Source: CAWDMW01 sp963803575
GTDB lineage: Bacteria > Pseudomonadota > Alphaproteobacteria > Rickettsiales > UBA998
NCBI GenBank assembly: GCA_963803575.1
Contig: CAWDMW010000002.1
Location: forward strand, 1,178,001 to 1,242,000
Length of the DNA: 64,000 nucleotides
Reading direction: 5' to 3'
The notes under the pieces: generated by a model
Seen by the model: only the letters and a program-made list of their open reading frames with translations
What the model was told of the DNA's origin: nothing
Databases searched by the model: none
Translations under genes and position numbers: made by a program
Shown here: piece after piece, positions 33,800-43,097 of the stretch
Numbering within the stretch: the first letter of the stretch is position 1
Layout of the letters: each line of letters begins with the position of its first letter

Positions 33800-36700
33800 T
33801 CAAACAGTAGCTTCAGCCGCGTAACCGCGACCGACCACCGCTGACATTTGGTAAATCTTCACATCTACACTGCTTTGAGCGCTGCCAAAGTCCGTGGTTT
33901 GGTCAGCCGCAGAATAGCTGGCAGTCGGGCTGGTTGCCTCAATGGTTCGCACCACCGTGCTGCCATCGAGAATATCCACCTGATATGCTTCTGATTCCTC
34001 ACCCAACGGAATGCCCACGCCATCGCGCCACTCACTATCTAAGCGGGAACGGCGTATCCAGTTGATAGTGAGATTATCACTACCATCACGGCTACCACTA
34101 ATATGCACTGGTGAGAATGGTTTGAGATTACGCCCACTGTAGGTGAAGGATTTCTCATCCGTGGTTGCCAGCGTATTACCAACGCTGACCGCTTTATAAT
34201 ATAGCTCGCGGCCAATCACATTATTGGCAATGGCAGAGGTATAGAGCGCCGGAGAGAGCAATACGAAACGATCACCAGAGGCATGACTATCAATTGCCCA
34301 TTCTGTACCTTGACGACCACGCAGGAAACGGGTCAGCTTATAATTGCTTTCGCCGATTAGCTGGGCGTTTTGAAATTGTATCAGCTCATCACCAATCAAC
34401 GCCGCATTCGCACCATTCAGCACTGCCAACTCGCTAACCGATATGAGTGAGCCAGAAGTCAGGACGATTTCTACTTCATTAATATCATCCCATGTTTGAA
34501 ATGGGCCTGCTGGCAGATTGGTGCTTATTACACCAAATACTGCCGCACCATCCAACCCAGCAAGCAGATTGAAACTATTGCCACCGGCTTCACCGCCATC
34601 ATCGGAGCGATATACGGCGGCACCATTCCAATTTTTGCCATCGGCTGCTACTCCGATGCGGAGCAACCCCTGATTTTGAATCGTATCGGTTGGAAGCGGT
34701 GGTGCATCGATAAATTCCGCTAACGTGTCCGGTACCAGCACTGGTGGCTGGATATTGTTGCCGGTTTCTCCTGGCGGGGTATAAAAGTCGTAAGAGCTAA
34801 TTTCTTCTGCCACAGCGCCCACTTTCATCACGCCATTGGCTTCCATATCTGTTTTTATCACCCGCATTTCATGTGCCACACCAGAGACAGTCACCGTAAT
34901 GACATCAGTTGGCTCTACGCGCACAAATTCTGGTGGTAGCATCAACTGAAAACTAAGCCGTTCCTTCCATGTGCCATAGAGCGTGATATCCGCGATCTGC
35001 TTGGCCAGCGTTGCGCCCATGACGATTGGTAGATTCATACTCACTTGATCGACTGCTCGCACCGTTTGGCGTTGCGAGGTTTGGGTCACCGGATCGTAAT
35101 TGAATGGGCGATCTAGATAGGTAACATTCACCCGCTGCGGTAGCTCTAGCTCCTGCGCGTAATTCATCTCTAATATATCCTGAATGCCACGTTTATTGGT
35201 GGCGATCAGATAGTCCTCATCGATAGACTTAACCGACTCGCTGCCTCGCGGCACACATTTGAGAATGCCATCGCTTTCTACGATATCGAAGAAATATGCC
35301 TTGGTTAGATATTCCAGCGCATTACGCACTGTGATCGGGCGATCTAATATGAAGCCCTCCAATGTATCGGTGAGGCGCGACACGTCATAATCACTGGCAG
35401 TTAGTCCTGCTGCTTGCAGCAGATCACCCACCACCGCGCCAAGTGTTGAATTACCCAGCTTGCCGTTTATCCAGTGACCGGTCGCCCATAGGATACTGTC
35501 TGACCAGACACCCTGTAAATCAGGCCAGAAGGAAAATGGCCGACCATCCCACGTCCAGACAAAGCGGCGCGGCACTAACTCGCTATTGCCAGCTTCTTGG
35601 CTGCGACCTTCTAAATACTCTAGCGTGGCATTAAGTGCCTGCCGCTGCGCCTGAAAATCCACTCGCCCTTTTGATCCGCGAGGGTAAAAGCTCTCGCTGG
35701 AAGTGGGATCATAAAATACATTCGGCTGATTGGGGCAACCATCCACCGATGGAAAACCAAACTCGGTAAACCACACCGGCTTCATTTTAGCAGTCCACGC
35801 AGTGGTATTGCTATCTGGGTTGGTGTGGGTGTTCTTCCACCAATATTCTAAATTCTTCCACGCATATTTGAATGGCTCGGAGGGGTTGTCATCGGCGAAA
35901 TTCGTTTGCACGGTGCGATCACCATTCCAAAAGTAATCCCAACCTTCGCCTTTTTCCCAATATTCCTTGATTTTATCTTCATCAATCTGGCTTTGCGGCA
36001 GATCTGGCGTGAGAGGGAAATAGCTATCAATGCCCACAAAATCAATGTTGCTGCTTGCCCATAGCGGGTCGAGATTAAACCAACCATCCACACTGTGATA
36101 TTCGCTCCAATCAGCAGCGTAAGTGATTTTCACTCCAGCACCCACTGCTGTTTTTACGGTAGCAGCCAGCGAAACCAATTGATCAACTGCGGGGTAGCTG
36201 CCAGCCGAATCGCTGTAGCCAGTCATACCGATCAGCTCTGAGCCGATCACCAGCGCATCGATGACATCTTTTAGAGCCGTGCCACCAACGCTTAAATTGG
36301 CATAATGGGTGATGAATGCATTATAGCCGTTGGTTTTGGTGAACCAGCTATTAGCATCGCTCACATTGGCAGGAGCAATACGACCGCGCCATGGCTTTGG
36401 CTCTGGTGTGATGGTGTCCACAAAGGGCATAGGATAGAGCATCACCTTTAATCCACGATTCTGTAATTCCTGACAGAGCTGCACCACCGTGTGATCGGAT
36501 GGTGTGCCGCCATAGGTTGGTGTTTCGGGATCAAAGAACAATACCTTCTGCGCGGCAGCGCGTGACAACCCCGCCACCGACCAGTCCGAGGGTAGCACCT
36601 GCGTTGTGCCTTGGAACTCTACTTTAGGGATAATAGTGCAATCACCAGCATCGGTGCTGGTAGCAAACCAGCTGACCACAATGGCGATCCATTCTAGATT

Positions 36701-37582
36701 TGGCAGCACTTTCTGCATCTGATCAATGGCAACCAGCACATCGGCCTTGCCCTCATAATTATGCATGTTGATAAATTCTTTATCACCGGTCGGGGTAAAC
36801 TGACCAGTGAAAGCATCGACATAACCATCCTGTTTGGATTGGATATCACTGCCATAAACAAACTCCCCAGCACCAGGAATCATCACCACATCTTTGATTA
36901 AATCTTCCACCTGCGGCTGGAAACGAAGTGTGTGGCGCACTTCAAAGGTGAAGTTGGGAATACGGTTGCCATATTCAGCCAGCGGGAAATCCTCAATCAT
37001 CACATAGGCCATCCCGCGATAAGCAGGGATGGTGCCTGCCGCGATGTATTTTGCCATGATATCATCCACACCTTGGGTTTCATCACCATGGTGGACGTTA
37101 TATTTTCCTTGAGAAGCGGATAGCACATCTTCCGTCAGCACTTTGCTATCCGCCCATACGCGGATCACTTCATCAATCGGCCCTTCGCAAATCGCAATCG
37201 CCAGCGTGACAAAATATTCATAACTCACTGTGGTCTGGCTGGTTGAGGTTTTGCCACCACCGCCACCCTTACCCCCGCCAGAGCTGGTTTGTGTGGTGGT
37301 TTTCTCGCTCTTCACCTCTTTGATATCCGTTGACCAGATCACATTACCCGCCAGCCGCATCGTGCCATACACTTTGGGAATCATATTGCCGTAAGTAGCA
37401 GTTTGCGCTCTTAAGTCGGCAAGGCGTGGCCCTTCCTGCGTTGGTAATTGCACCCGCTGCGTTTTTGGGAAGAAGGTGCTGGCCGCCATGCTGCCGATAT
37501 TCGCGCCGAGTATGGCACCAGATGGGCCACCCAGCACAAATCCAGCCGTTGCACCGACAACGGGTAAAACAATATCAGCCAT
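33800..37582 (-). CDS. Host-specificity/tail-tip protein with GTA TIM-barrel domain
   Basis: A 1260-residue protein, largest in the window. The N-terminal region contains Gly-rich segments (residues about 5-35 and 100-112); a glycoside-hydrolase TIM-barrel-like domain (about 390-700, with VWFTEFGFPS and FVWTWDGRP segments) and a phage-tail_3 domain (about 790-960) follow, with a beta-rich C-terminus. This is the architecture of GTA gp15, the central tail-tip (megatron) protein. It works with the DUF2460, DUF2163 and NlpC/P60 proteins next to it. It may cleave surface glycans and contact the receptor. Confidence 0.88.
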   Translation of the reverse strand: MADIVLPVVGATAGFVLGGPSGAILGANIGSMAASTFFPKTQRVQLPTQEGPRLADLRAQTATYGNMIPKVYGTMRLAGNVIWSTDIKEVKSEKTTTQTSSGGGKGGGGGKTSTSQTTVSYEYFVTLAIAICEGPIDEVIRVWADSKVLTEDVLSASQGKYNVHHGDETQGVDDIMAKYIAAGTIPAYRGMAYVMIEDFPLAEYGNRIPNFTFEVRHTLRFQPQVEDLIKDVVMIPGAGEFVYGSDIQSKQDGYVDAFTGQFTPTGDKEFINMHNYEGKADVLVAIDQMQKVLPNLEWIAIVVSWFATSTDAGDCTIIPKVEFQGTTQVLPSDWSVAGLSRAAAQKVLFFDPETPTYGGTPSDHTVVQLCQELQNRGLKVMLYPMPFVDTITPEPKPWRGRIAPANVSDANSWFTKTNGYNAFITHYANLSVGGTALKDVIDALVIGSELIGMTGYSDSAGSYPAVDQLVSLAATVKTAVGAGVKITYAADWSEYHSVDGWFNLDPLWASSNIDFVGIDSYFPLTPDLPQSQIDEDKIKEYWEKGEGWDYFWNGDRTVQTNFADDNPSEPFKYAWKNLEYWWKNTHTNPDSNTTAWTAKMKPVWFTEFGFPSVDGCPNQPNVFYDPTSSESFYPRGSKGRVDFQAQRQALNATLEYLEGRSQEAGNSELVPRRFVWTWDGRPFSFWPDLQGVWSDSILWATGHWINGKLGNSTLGAVVGDLLQAAGLTASDYDVSRLTDTLEGFILDRPITVRNALEYLTKAYFFDIVESDGILKCVPRGSESVKSIDEDYLIATNKRGIQDILEMNYAQELELPQRVNVTYLDRPFNYDPVTQTSQRQTVRAVDQVSMNLPIVMGATLAKQIADITLYGTWKERLSFQLMLPPEFVRVEPTDVITVTVSGVAHEMRVIKTDMEANGVMKVGAVAEEISSYDFYTPPGETGNNIQPPVLVPDTLAEFIDAPPLPTDTIQNQGLLRIGVAADGKNWNGAAVYRSDDGGEAGGNSFNLLAGLDGAAVFGVISTNLPAGPFQTWDDINEVEIVLTSGSLISVSELAVLNGANAALIGDELIQFQNAQLIGESNYKLTRFLRGRQGTEWAIDSHASGDRFVLLSPALYTSAIANNVIGRELYYKAVSVGNTLATTDEKSFTYSGRNLKPFSPVHISGSRDGSDNLTINWIRRSRLDSEWRDGVGIPLGEESEAYQVDILDGSTVVRTIEATSPTASYSAADQTTDFGSAQSSVDVKIYQMSAVVGRGYAAEATV

Positions 37583-37588
37583 AAGGGG

Positions 37589-38077
37589 TTACTTAATCGA
37601 TTTTAGTTGTTTTGTTTTGAAACGGTAGACATGCGTTAGCATCCGTTCCCATGTTTCTGCCAGCGGTTGTTCAACCACTGCACCAGCGCTAGAGTTGCAA
37701 TGAATTAGGCCATCCCCACCGCTAGGATATTCAGTCATCAACCCAACATGCTGCGGGTCTTTGAATGTGCGAAACAGCAGTAGGTCGCCAACGCGCCGCT
37801 TTTCTAATGGTATAGAACGTAGATGCTGAGAAATACTCCGTACCAGCCGCCCTTGTTCTGGATACATCGAGTAGTTAAACTCATCGGCTGCAGCCAGCGG
37901 GTTGCTATCACCGTCCTGCATGCCCAGCTCATCAATCACGCCGATCACCAAGCCAAGGCAATCGCAACCGCCAGGGCCTTTAGCTGACTTTTTAAGCCGC
38001 CCTTGGTGATGGTATTTCGTGCCAATCCAAGTGCGAGCTTGTGTGATGATATCATTTGGTTTGATGATTTTAGCCAT
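37589..38077 (-). CDS. NlpC/P60-type tail peptidase (GTA gp14-like)
   Basis: A 162-residue cysteine peptidase fold. The nucleophile Cys lies in GGCDCLGLV (about residues 36-44), and the catalytic His is in QHVGLMTEY (about 115). In GTA-like tails this protein cuts peptidoglycan peptides during DNA entry. It overlaps the DUF2163 gene upstream by 8 bp and precedes the tail-tip protein by 6 bp, the standard gp12-gp13-gp14-gp15 order. Confidence 0.85.
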   Translation of the reverse strand: MAKIIKPNDIITQARTWIGTKYHHQGRLKKSAKGPGGCDCLGLVIGVIDELGMQDGDSNPLAAADEFNYSMYPEQGRLVRSISQHLRSIPLEKRRVGDLLLFRTFKDPQHVGLMTEYPSGGDGLIHCNSSAGAVVEQPLAETWERMLTHVYRFKTKQLKSIK

Positions 38078-38933
38078 TGCGTTCCGTCTTGTTTAAGGTT
38101 CCAGCCGTGGTAAGCAGCTTGTCGGTGCCAGGCACATCCGGCTCACCACGAAAATTAAGAATGTTAGAAAATTTGCCCTGGCAGGTTTCGCGGGTTTTAT
38201 CGCAGCCAGCGATAATATCGAACGTGTCGCCCACCTGAATGCTTTTACCCATTGGCAGCGCAAGCCCCACGGCACTCTCAGCAAACTCTTTCACCTCCAT
38301 GCGCCGTCCATCATTATTGCCCGATGTCCATTCCATTTCACCACCGGTAAAATATCCCGCTGCCTGATTTAAGCTGCTGGCAGCAAAAGTCTGATTGTTG
38401 GTTACTTCCGTCACCGTGGCCGATGCAGTGAAACTGGCAAGCGCGACTTTACAACGAGTGTCACCAAGAATAGCGCGGCAAGAGGGTGAAAACACCTCAC
38501 CAATGGTTTGTGATAGATGCTGGGTCAGGCCACGCACTTCAGCTTGAAATAGCTGGCCGTTAATCGTCACTTCACCGAGGCGACCGCGTTTAACCACCAT
38601 TTTCCCTTGTGAGAGATCTGCGTAATTAACGACAAATATTTCAATCTCGGCATAATCATATAATCCCGCCAGCATATCGGATTCAGTAATCTTGCTGGCA
38701 TAGGTTTGCCCTTCGACATCGAGGTTATCGACCGAGAGGTTAGATTTGCTCTCTACCGTGGTGGGCGTGAAGCCAGCAATTGAATCATAATCAATGCTAT
38801 CAAAGGTAATTTGCTCGTCATGATCGGTAAAGCCCAGCTCGGTGCCATCTTCGCGGGTGATCTTCCAGCAAGTGGCAAGCTGCGTCATCCCGCCTGCAAA
38901 ATGTGCTTCTAATTGTGGCGATATCGTTCTCAT
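38070..38933 (-). CDS. DUF2163 tail protein (GTA gp13-like)
   Basis: A 287-residue protein with the N-terminal DUF2163 domain (features such as LATCWKITREDGTELGFTDHD) and a C-terminal region with conserved Cys (CRAILGDTRC and CDKTRETCQGKFSN). In GTA particles gp13 forms a tail-tip hub ring and can carry an iron-sulfur cluster held by such Cys. It overlaps both neighbours, by 4 and 8 bp. Confidence 0.88.
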   Translation of the reverse strand: MRTISPQLEAHFAGGMTQLATCWKITREDGTELGFTDHDEQITFDSIDYDSIAGFTPTTVESKSNLSVDNLDVEGQTYASKITESDMLAGLYDYAEIEIFVVNYADLSQGKMVVKRGRLGEVTINGQLFQAEVRGLTQHLSQTIGEVFSPSCRAILGDTRCKVALASFTASATVTEVTNNQTFAASSLNQAAGYFTGGEMEWTSGNNDGRRMEVKEFAESAVGLALPMGKSIQVGDTFDIIAGCDKTRETCQGKFSNILNFRGEPDVPGTDKLLTTAGTLNKTERNG

Positions 38934-39511
38934 ATCCGCACCTCAATCAATGGGATGCTGCTCCAATTGCCAGCATCAAAGCTATCCACCGATATTGCCA
39001 TCTCGTCTGTATCAAAACGCACTGGTACATCGAATTCAAAATCCACCGTCAGTGTCCCTGATAGGCTGGTGGTGATAATGCCGGTGGCAGTATCAACGCT
39101 CCAACCACTAAGTTTCAGGATGCTATCTTCATAGAGTTTTATCGTGCCTGCCACTGGCTTTATAATTTCACGCTCATGCACCACCGCGCCGCTAGTGTAT
39201 TGCTTGACCATTTGATAATCATTGCCACTGATATCGTTGAGTGGCTGATTTTCACCCTTATAATCGCTCCAATCTTTGAAACGAAAACCAATGGCTTTTC
39301 CGCGCCGCGCACGAAAGAAAGCAATGAGTGTCTGCCATTGATCTTCTGTTTTGATGCCCGATGCCACATTGTATTTAGCGCGAGCATGTTGCCAGCGGCT
39401 ATTTCGCTGCTCACGGCCAGATACAGTAGCGGCCACATCGGTTAAAAACATCGGCCCACCGGTAGCGCCGTAGCTAATATCAGCAGGGAATTGAGTTTCG
39501 ACAAAACTCAT
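38930..39511 (-). CDS. DUF2460 tail protein (GTA gp12-like, distal tail)
   Basis: A 193-residue protein with the DUF2460/TIGR02217 pattern: SFVETQFPADISYGATGGP at the start and FFRARRGKAIGFRFKDWSDY in the middle. GTA gp12 is the distal tail protein joining tube and hub. It is the first gene of the tail-tip block and is separated from the tape-measure gene by the inserted CBASS locus. In related phages these genes are adjacent. Confidence 0.88.
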   Translation of the reverse strand: MSFVETQFPADISYGATGGPMFLTDVAATVSGREQRNSRWQHARAKYNVASGIKTEDQWQTLIAFFRARRGKAIGFRFKDWSDYKGENQPLNDISGNDYQMVKQYTSGAVVHEREIIKPVAGTIKLYEDSILKLSGWSVDTATGIITTSLSGTLTVDFEFDVPVRFDTDEMAISVDSFDAGNWSSIPLIEVRI

Positions 39512-39584
39512 GGCTTATCCTCTTGTTAATTCTTGAAACTAAAAGTAAAGTTGTTCGGACATTAATGATTACAGGATGTAGCAG

Positions 39585-40577
39585 ATGGGGTTTCCTCCAT
39601 CCTATCCGCCCAGCTTACTCTCAGCACTTGATCCAAACATAACCGCTGAAATTAAGCGTAAAGCCGGATGGGAAACTAAATTTACAACATGGCGCTCGCC
39701 TCCCAGTGAAACGGAGGCGGATAAAATAGCTCGCACCGAACGCATGATTCGTGCAGCGATTGATGCAAATGATTTCCTGTCAAAACTGGACTTGCAGATT
39801 ATTGTTCAGGGCAGCTACAGCAATAACACCAACATTCGCGGTGAAAGCGATGTCGATATCTGTGTTCTCATGCGTGATGTCTATAATTATGATACGGCCA
39901 ATGCCTATCAAGGGGCATATCATGCCCATGGTATCACCCACACTCCACCCACCGTAACTTCTGCCAGTTTCAAAAATGCACTCCATCAGGCATTGGTTGA
40001 TAAGTTTCCACCCAGCACAGTAAACCGTGGCAATAAATGCATCACAATTCGTTCGACCACAGCGCGTGTAGATGCGGACGTTGTGGCTGCAAATACCTAT
40101 CGCTTGTATATGCCACCTGCCAACCAGCCGGTAACCTATGCAACTCCAACAGCCGAAGGCGTGGCAATTCACCCAGATAACGGAGCGATGATTATTAACT
40201 GGCCGTTGCAACATAATGAGCAAGGCCGAGAGAAAAACAATCGCACGGGAGGGCGCTTTAAGGCGGTTGTGCGTATCCTCAAATCACTCAATGTTGAAAT
40301 GAAGAGCGCAAACTATCAACCCATCCCATCCTTCTTGGTTGAGTGCCTTGTCTATAATTGCCCCGACCATTGCTTTGATTCAAATAAGAAGCTCTACGAA
40401 AATGTTCAAAGTGCATTGATGCATATTTCATTTCTGAAAAGCCTTTTGGGTGACCCAGCTAGTTGGCTGGAAGTTAGCGAATATAAATCTCTGTTTACAG
40501 CGCTACAACCATGGTCAGTCGCTGATGCAACACGCTTTGCCACTCGCGCTACAGAGCGGTTAAGGGGAAGTGTATGA
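39585..40577 (+). CDS. CBASS CD-NTase-type nucleotidyltransferase
   Basis: A 330-residue nucleotidyltransferase of the CD-NTase/SMODS type. The active site shows the GS motif (Gly76-Ser77 in IVQGSYSNN), followed by Asp89-Val-Asp91 (ESDVDICV) and a third Asp at 163 or 165 (RVDADVV), the Mg-binding triad. The C-terminal half (about 215-325) is helical, as in OAS-like folds. Phage sensing should activate it to make a cyclic nucleotide that triggers the effector encoded by the next gene, whose ATG overlaps this stop by 4 bp. It runs opposite to the surrounding tail genes. No Cap2/Cap3 or HORMA/TRIP13 genes are present, so this would be a minimal type I system. Confidence 0.88.
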   Translation: MGFPPSYPPSLLSALDPNITAEIKRKAGWETKFTTWRSPPSETEADKIARTERMIRAAIDANDFLSKLDLQIIVQGSYSNNTNIRGESDVDICVLMRDVYNYDTANAYQGAYHAHGITHTPPTVTSASFKNALHQALVDKFPPSTVNRGNKCITIRSTTARVDADVVAANTYRLYMPPANQPVTYATPTAEGVAIHPDNGAMIINWPLQHNEQGREKNNRTGGRFKAVVRILKSLNVEMKSANYQPIPSFLVECLVYNCPDHCFDSNKKLYENVQSALMHISFLKSLLGDPASWLEVSEYKSLFTALQPWSVADATRFATRATERLRGSV

Positions 40578-41182
40578 TCCGCTTTGTTCCATTGAAAGTC
40601 ATCGTGATTGTTGTTGCCATATTTGTAGGGCTTCCTTTCTTTCTGCTACAGCAATTTTATGAGCCTCACCTTGTTAGAAACTTCTTCCGCGCTGTTACCA
40701 TTGCCGTTGTTCTACTGACCGCCATTAATTCTATGGGGCTTTGGCGCTGCATATGGCGCATTAAACCCAGCTGGTTTAACAAAAATATATTTCCTGACAT
40801 TCAAGGCACTTACACTGGAAAGCTCATCTCCAGCTATAATGGAGGTACCGAGATTCCAGATGCTTCGCTGATTGTGAAACAGAGTTTGTTGCATATCAAA
40901 GTAAAGCAGGTAACGGGCGAATCGTACTCATTCAGCAAAATTGCGGATATCGTACATTTTGATCGGGATATGAATATCTTCAAATTGTATTATATCTATC
41001 TCAACGAGCCAAAAGATTCAGTCCGAGATCGCAGCTTACCACATATCGGTGCAGCAGATTTAAGCATTACCATTCGTGGCAAGGATGTGGGGTTGGAGGG
41101 GCGTTACTTTAATGACCCTAAAAGCCGAGCTACCGCAGGTGAAATGCACTTCAAACGCACAAGCCACCACGCCGAATTTTAA
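40574..41182 (+). CDS. Cap15-like two-TM beta-barrel CBASS effector
   Basis: A 202-residue protein. Two membrane helices (about 7-26 and 36-55) are followed by a beta-rich domain (about 72-195) starting DIQGTYTGKL. This is the pattern of the SMODS-associated two-TM beta-strand effector (Cap15), whose barrel binds the cyclic nucleotide and whose helices then disrupt the inner membrane, killing the infected cell. It is coupled to the CD-NTase gene by ATGA. Its stop is 10 bp from the tape-measure stop on the other strand. The identification rests on architecture and partner. Confidence 0.82.
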   Translation: MIRFVPLKVIVIVVAIFVGLPFFLLQQFYEPHLVRNFFRAVTIAVVLLTAINSMGLWRCIWRIKPSWFNKNIFPDIQGTYTGKLISSYNGGTEIPDASLIVKQSLLHIKVKQVTGESYSFSKIADIVHFDRDMNIFKLYYIYLNEPKDSVRDRSLPHIGAADLSITIRGKDVGLEGRYFNDPKSRATAGEMHFKRTSHHAEF

Positions 41183-41192
41183 CAATATCAAC

Positions 41193-43097
41193 TCATAAAT
41201 TCCTCCTTGCCCGATCAATTGACCGTGCCATGTCTGCAGCAATCTGCCCCTGGCTTTGCCGAAAGCCGTTTACATCGGGTGTTTGGATGCTCATATTGAC
41301 GGTGACGGGTGCAGCGCCATTGGGCATGATGGATAGTGGCCCATTACCCGCGAAGGCCAGTTCCGGCCCGCGCTCACCGACCACGCCGAATTGACCGCGT
41401 TTGAGTGTGCCGCCATCAGCAAAAAATCCTCCGAAGAAGCTGCCAATGCCGGAGAAGATACTGCCTAAACCACCACCACTGCCACCACCGGAGCCGCCAA
41501 ACAGGCCGGTGATTGAGCCGAAAATATCATTGATGATGCCGCCTTTGCCGGTAATGCCTAAATCTTTCAGTGCAAAATCGATCAACGCGCTGTTCAGGTC
41601 GGAGAGAAAACTTTTGGCAAAATCGCCGAAGCTATCAAATCCACCCTCCATCGCATTGAGCGAATCGGTGATAGAACCTTCCATTGATCTGCCGAGGTCT
41701 TTGAATTTATCTCCGATAGTATCGCTGGTTTTTTCCGCTCCTTTTTCCAGTCGTTCCTGCGCTTGCTCCATCGCACGGCCAAACGTATCCTGATTGATAT
41801 GGCCTTCCTTGAGAAGCTTATTGAGTAGTTCCATCTCTTTATTGTAGCGCTCCAGCGGGGTGCGCGTGGCATCAATAATACGCTGCGCCTCCTGCTGTAA
41901 TTTGTTGAATTTCTCGCGTGTTTGAGAGCTTTTGCTGCCACCGCTGCCACCTCCGGCTGCTGTTTCCTCAAACAGACTATCGAGTGAGGCACGTTTCTTG
42001 GCTTGCGCGGTAACGAATGCATCGGCGGAGGCGGATAATTCCTTATCCAGCTCCATGTTCTTTTCACGAGCGGTTTCCACCATCTCATCATAGGCTTGGC
42101 TCATGCTATCGCCGAGCGCCTGCTGGAAGGCACGTTTGGTGTTTTCAAATGATACGCCGGCCAGCGGATCATCGAAAAAGGCGGCAATATCGCGCCCGAA
42201 AGCATCGAATCGCTCACCAATATTATCGAAGAAGGCAGCAATGGCTCGACCCATGCCCACCAGCCGCGCAATGAAGCTGTTGACGAATTTCTCCACGCCA
42301 ATCACCATGCCGGTAAAGCCTAGTTTCATGATCGGCACGGCCTTGGTAATCTGCTCCGCCACCCATTTAATGGCATTGGCGACCATTTGCAGCAGATCGG
42401 TAAGTCCGGCATCACCAATGGCTTTGACCAGCTTGGAGAAGCTATCGCCCATGTTGGAGAGGGCGACATTCAGCGTGTCGGCCTGTTCATCCATCGCACC
42501 GGCAAACTGGACATCACCGATAGAACGTAGAAAGCCCTCGATCTCTTTGGCATTTTTGCCCACCGTGGTGCTGATGCCCTGAAAGGTGAAGGTGACTTGA
42601 TCGCCTTGGCTTTTGGATTTTATCCCAAATTCTTTCAGGCGTTCAAACTCACCAGTGGTGGCATCAGCCACGGCCTCGATCATCTGGTTAAGGCTTTTAC
42701 CCATCGCCACGGCGGTGTTGCCGTAGGAGGTGAGTGCCTCTGCAGAAGGTGTCAGCCCTAGCGCTTTCAGCTTAATAAACGCCGCAGTGACTTCTTCCAG
42801 TTGGAAGGGCGTGGTAGCAGCAAATTCCTGAATAAAACCAAATGCCAGCGCCGCTTTATCTGCAGAGCCGGTAACGGTACGAAGGCTGGCTTCCAGCTTT
42901 TCAAACTTGGTGATGGTATCGACAATCTGCCTGCCGACAAACACTGTTGCCATCAATCCACCGATTTTGGATAGACCACGCCCTAATTTAGAGAAGCGGC
43001 CTTCCATCTTCTGTACATTCGTATTGATCTGCGAAAACGCTTTCTGCGTTTTGTTGATCGCCCGAATAGTGAATTTTGCCTCAGCGAATCTTGCCAT
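41193..43097 (-). CDS. Tail tape-measure protein
   Basis: A 634-residue, mostly helical protein that sets tail length and is ejected with DNA. The N-terminal tape-measure domain (about 60-240) has the typical ATTPFQLEEVTAAF and LGLTPSAEALTSYGN segments. Gly-rich, hydrophobic stretches occur late (about 535-580), and FADGGTLKRGQFGVVGERGP near the C-terminus is a common tape-measure ending. Its start overlaps the end of the frameshifted chaperone extension (43081). The inserted CBASS genes separate it from the tail-tip genes it normally precedes. Confidence 0.9.
   Translation of the reverse strand: MARFAEAKFTIRAINKTQKAFSQINTNVQKMEGRFSKLGRGLSKIGGLMATVFVGRQIVDTITKFEKLEASLRTVTGSADKAALAFGFIQEFAATTPFQLEEVTAAFIKLKALGLTPSAEALTSYGNTAVAMGKSLNQMIEAVADATTGEFERLKEFGIKSKSQGDQVTFTFQGISTTVGKNAKEIEGFLRSIGDVQFAGAMDEQADTLNVALSNMGDSFSKLVKAIGDAGLTDLLQMVANAIKWVAEQITKAVPIMKLGFTGMVIGVEKFVNSFIARLVGMGRAIAAFFDNIGERFDAFGRDIAAFFDDPLAGVSFENTKRAFQQALGDSMSQAYDEMVETAREKNMELDKELSASADAFVTAQAKKRASLDSLFEETAAGGGSGGSKSSQTREKFNKLQQEAQRIIDATRTPLERYNKEMELLNKLLKEGHINQDTFGRAMEQAQERLEKGAEKTSDTIGDKFKDLGRSMEGSITDSLNAMEGGFDSFGDFAKSFLSDLNSALIDFALKDLGITGKGGIINDIFGSITGLFGGSGGGSGGGLGSIFSGIGSFFGGFFADGGTLKRGQFGVVGERGPELAFAGNGPLSIMPNGAAPVTVNMSIQTPDVNGFRQSQGQIAADMARSIDRARRNL

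Noticed and set aside
41401..41793. Pro-rich open frame antisense to the tape-measure gene
   Set aside because: Composition comes from the complement of Gly-rich codons at the tape-measure C-terminus.
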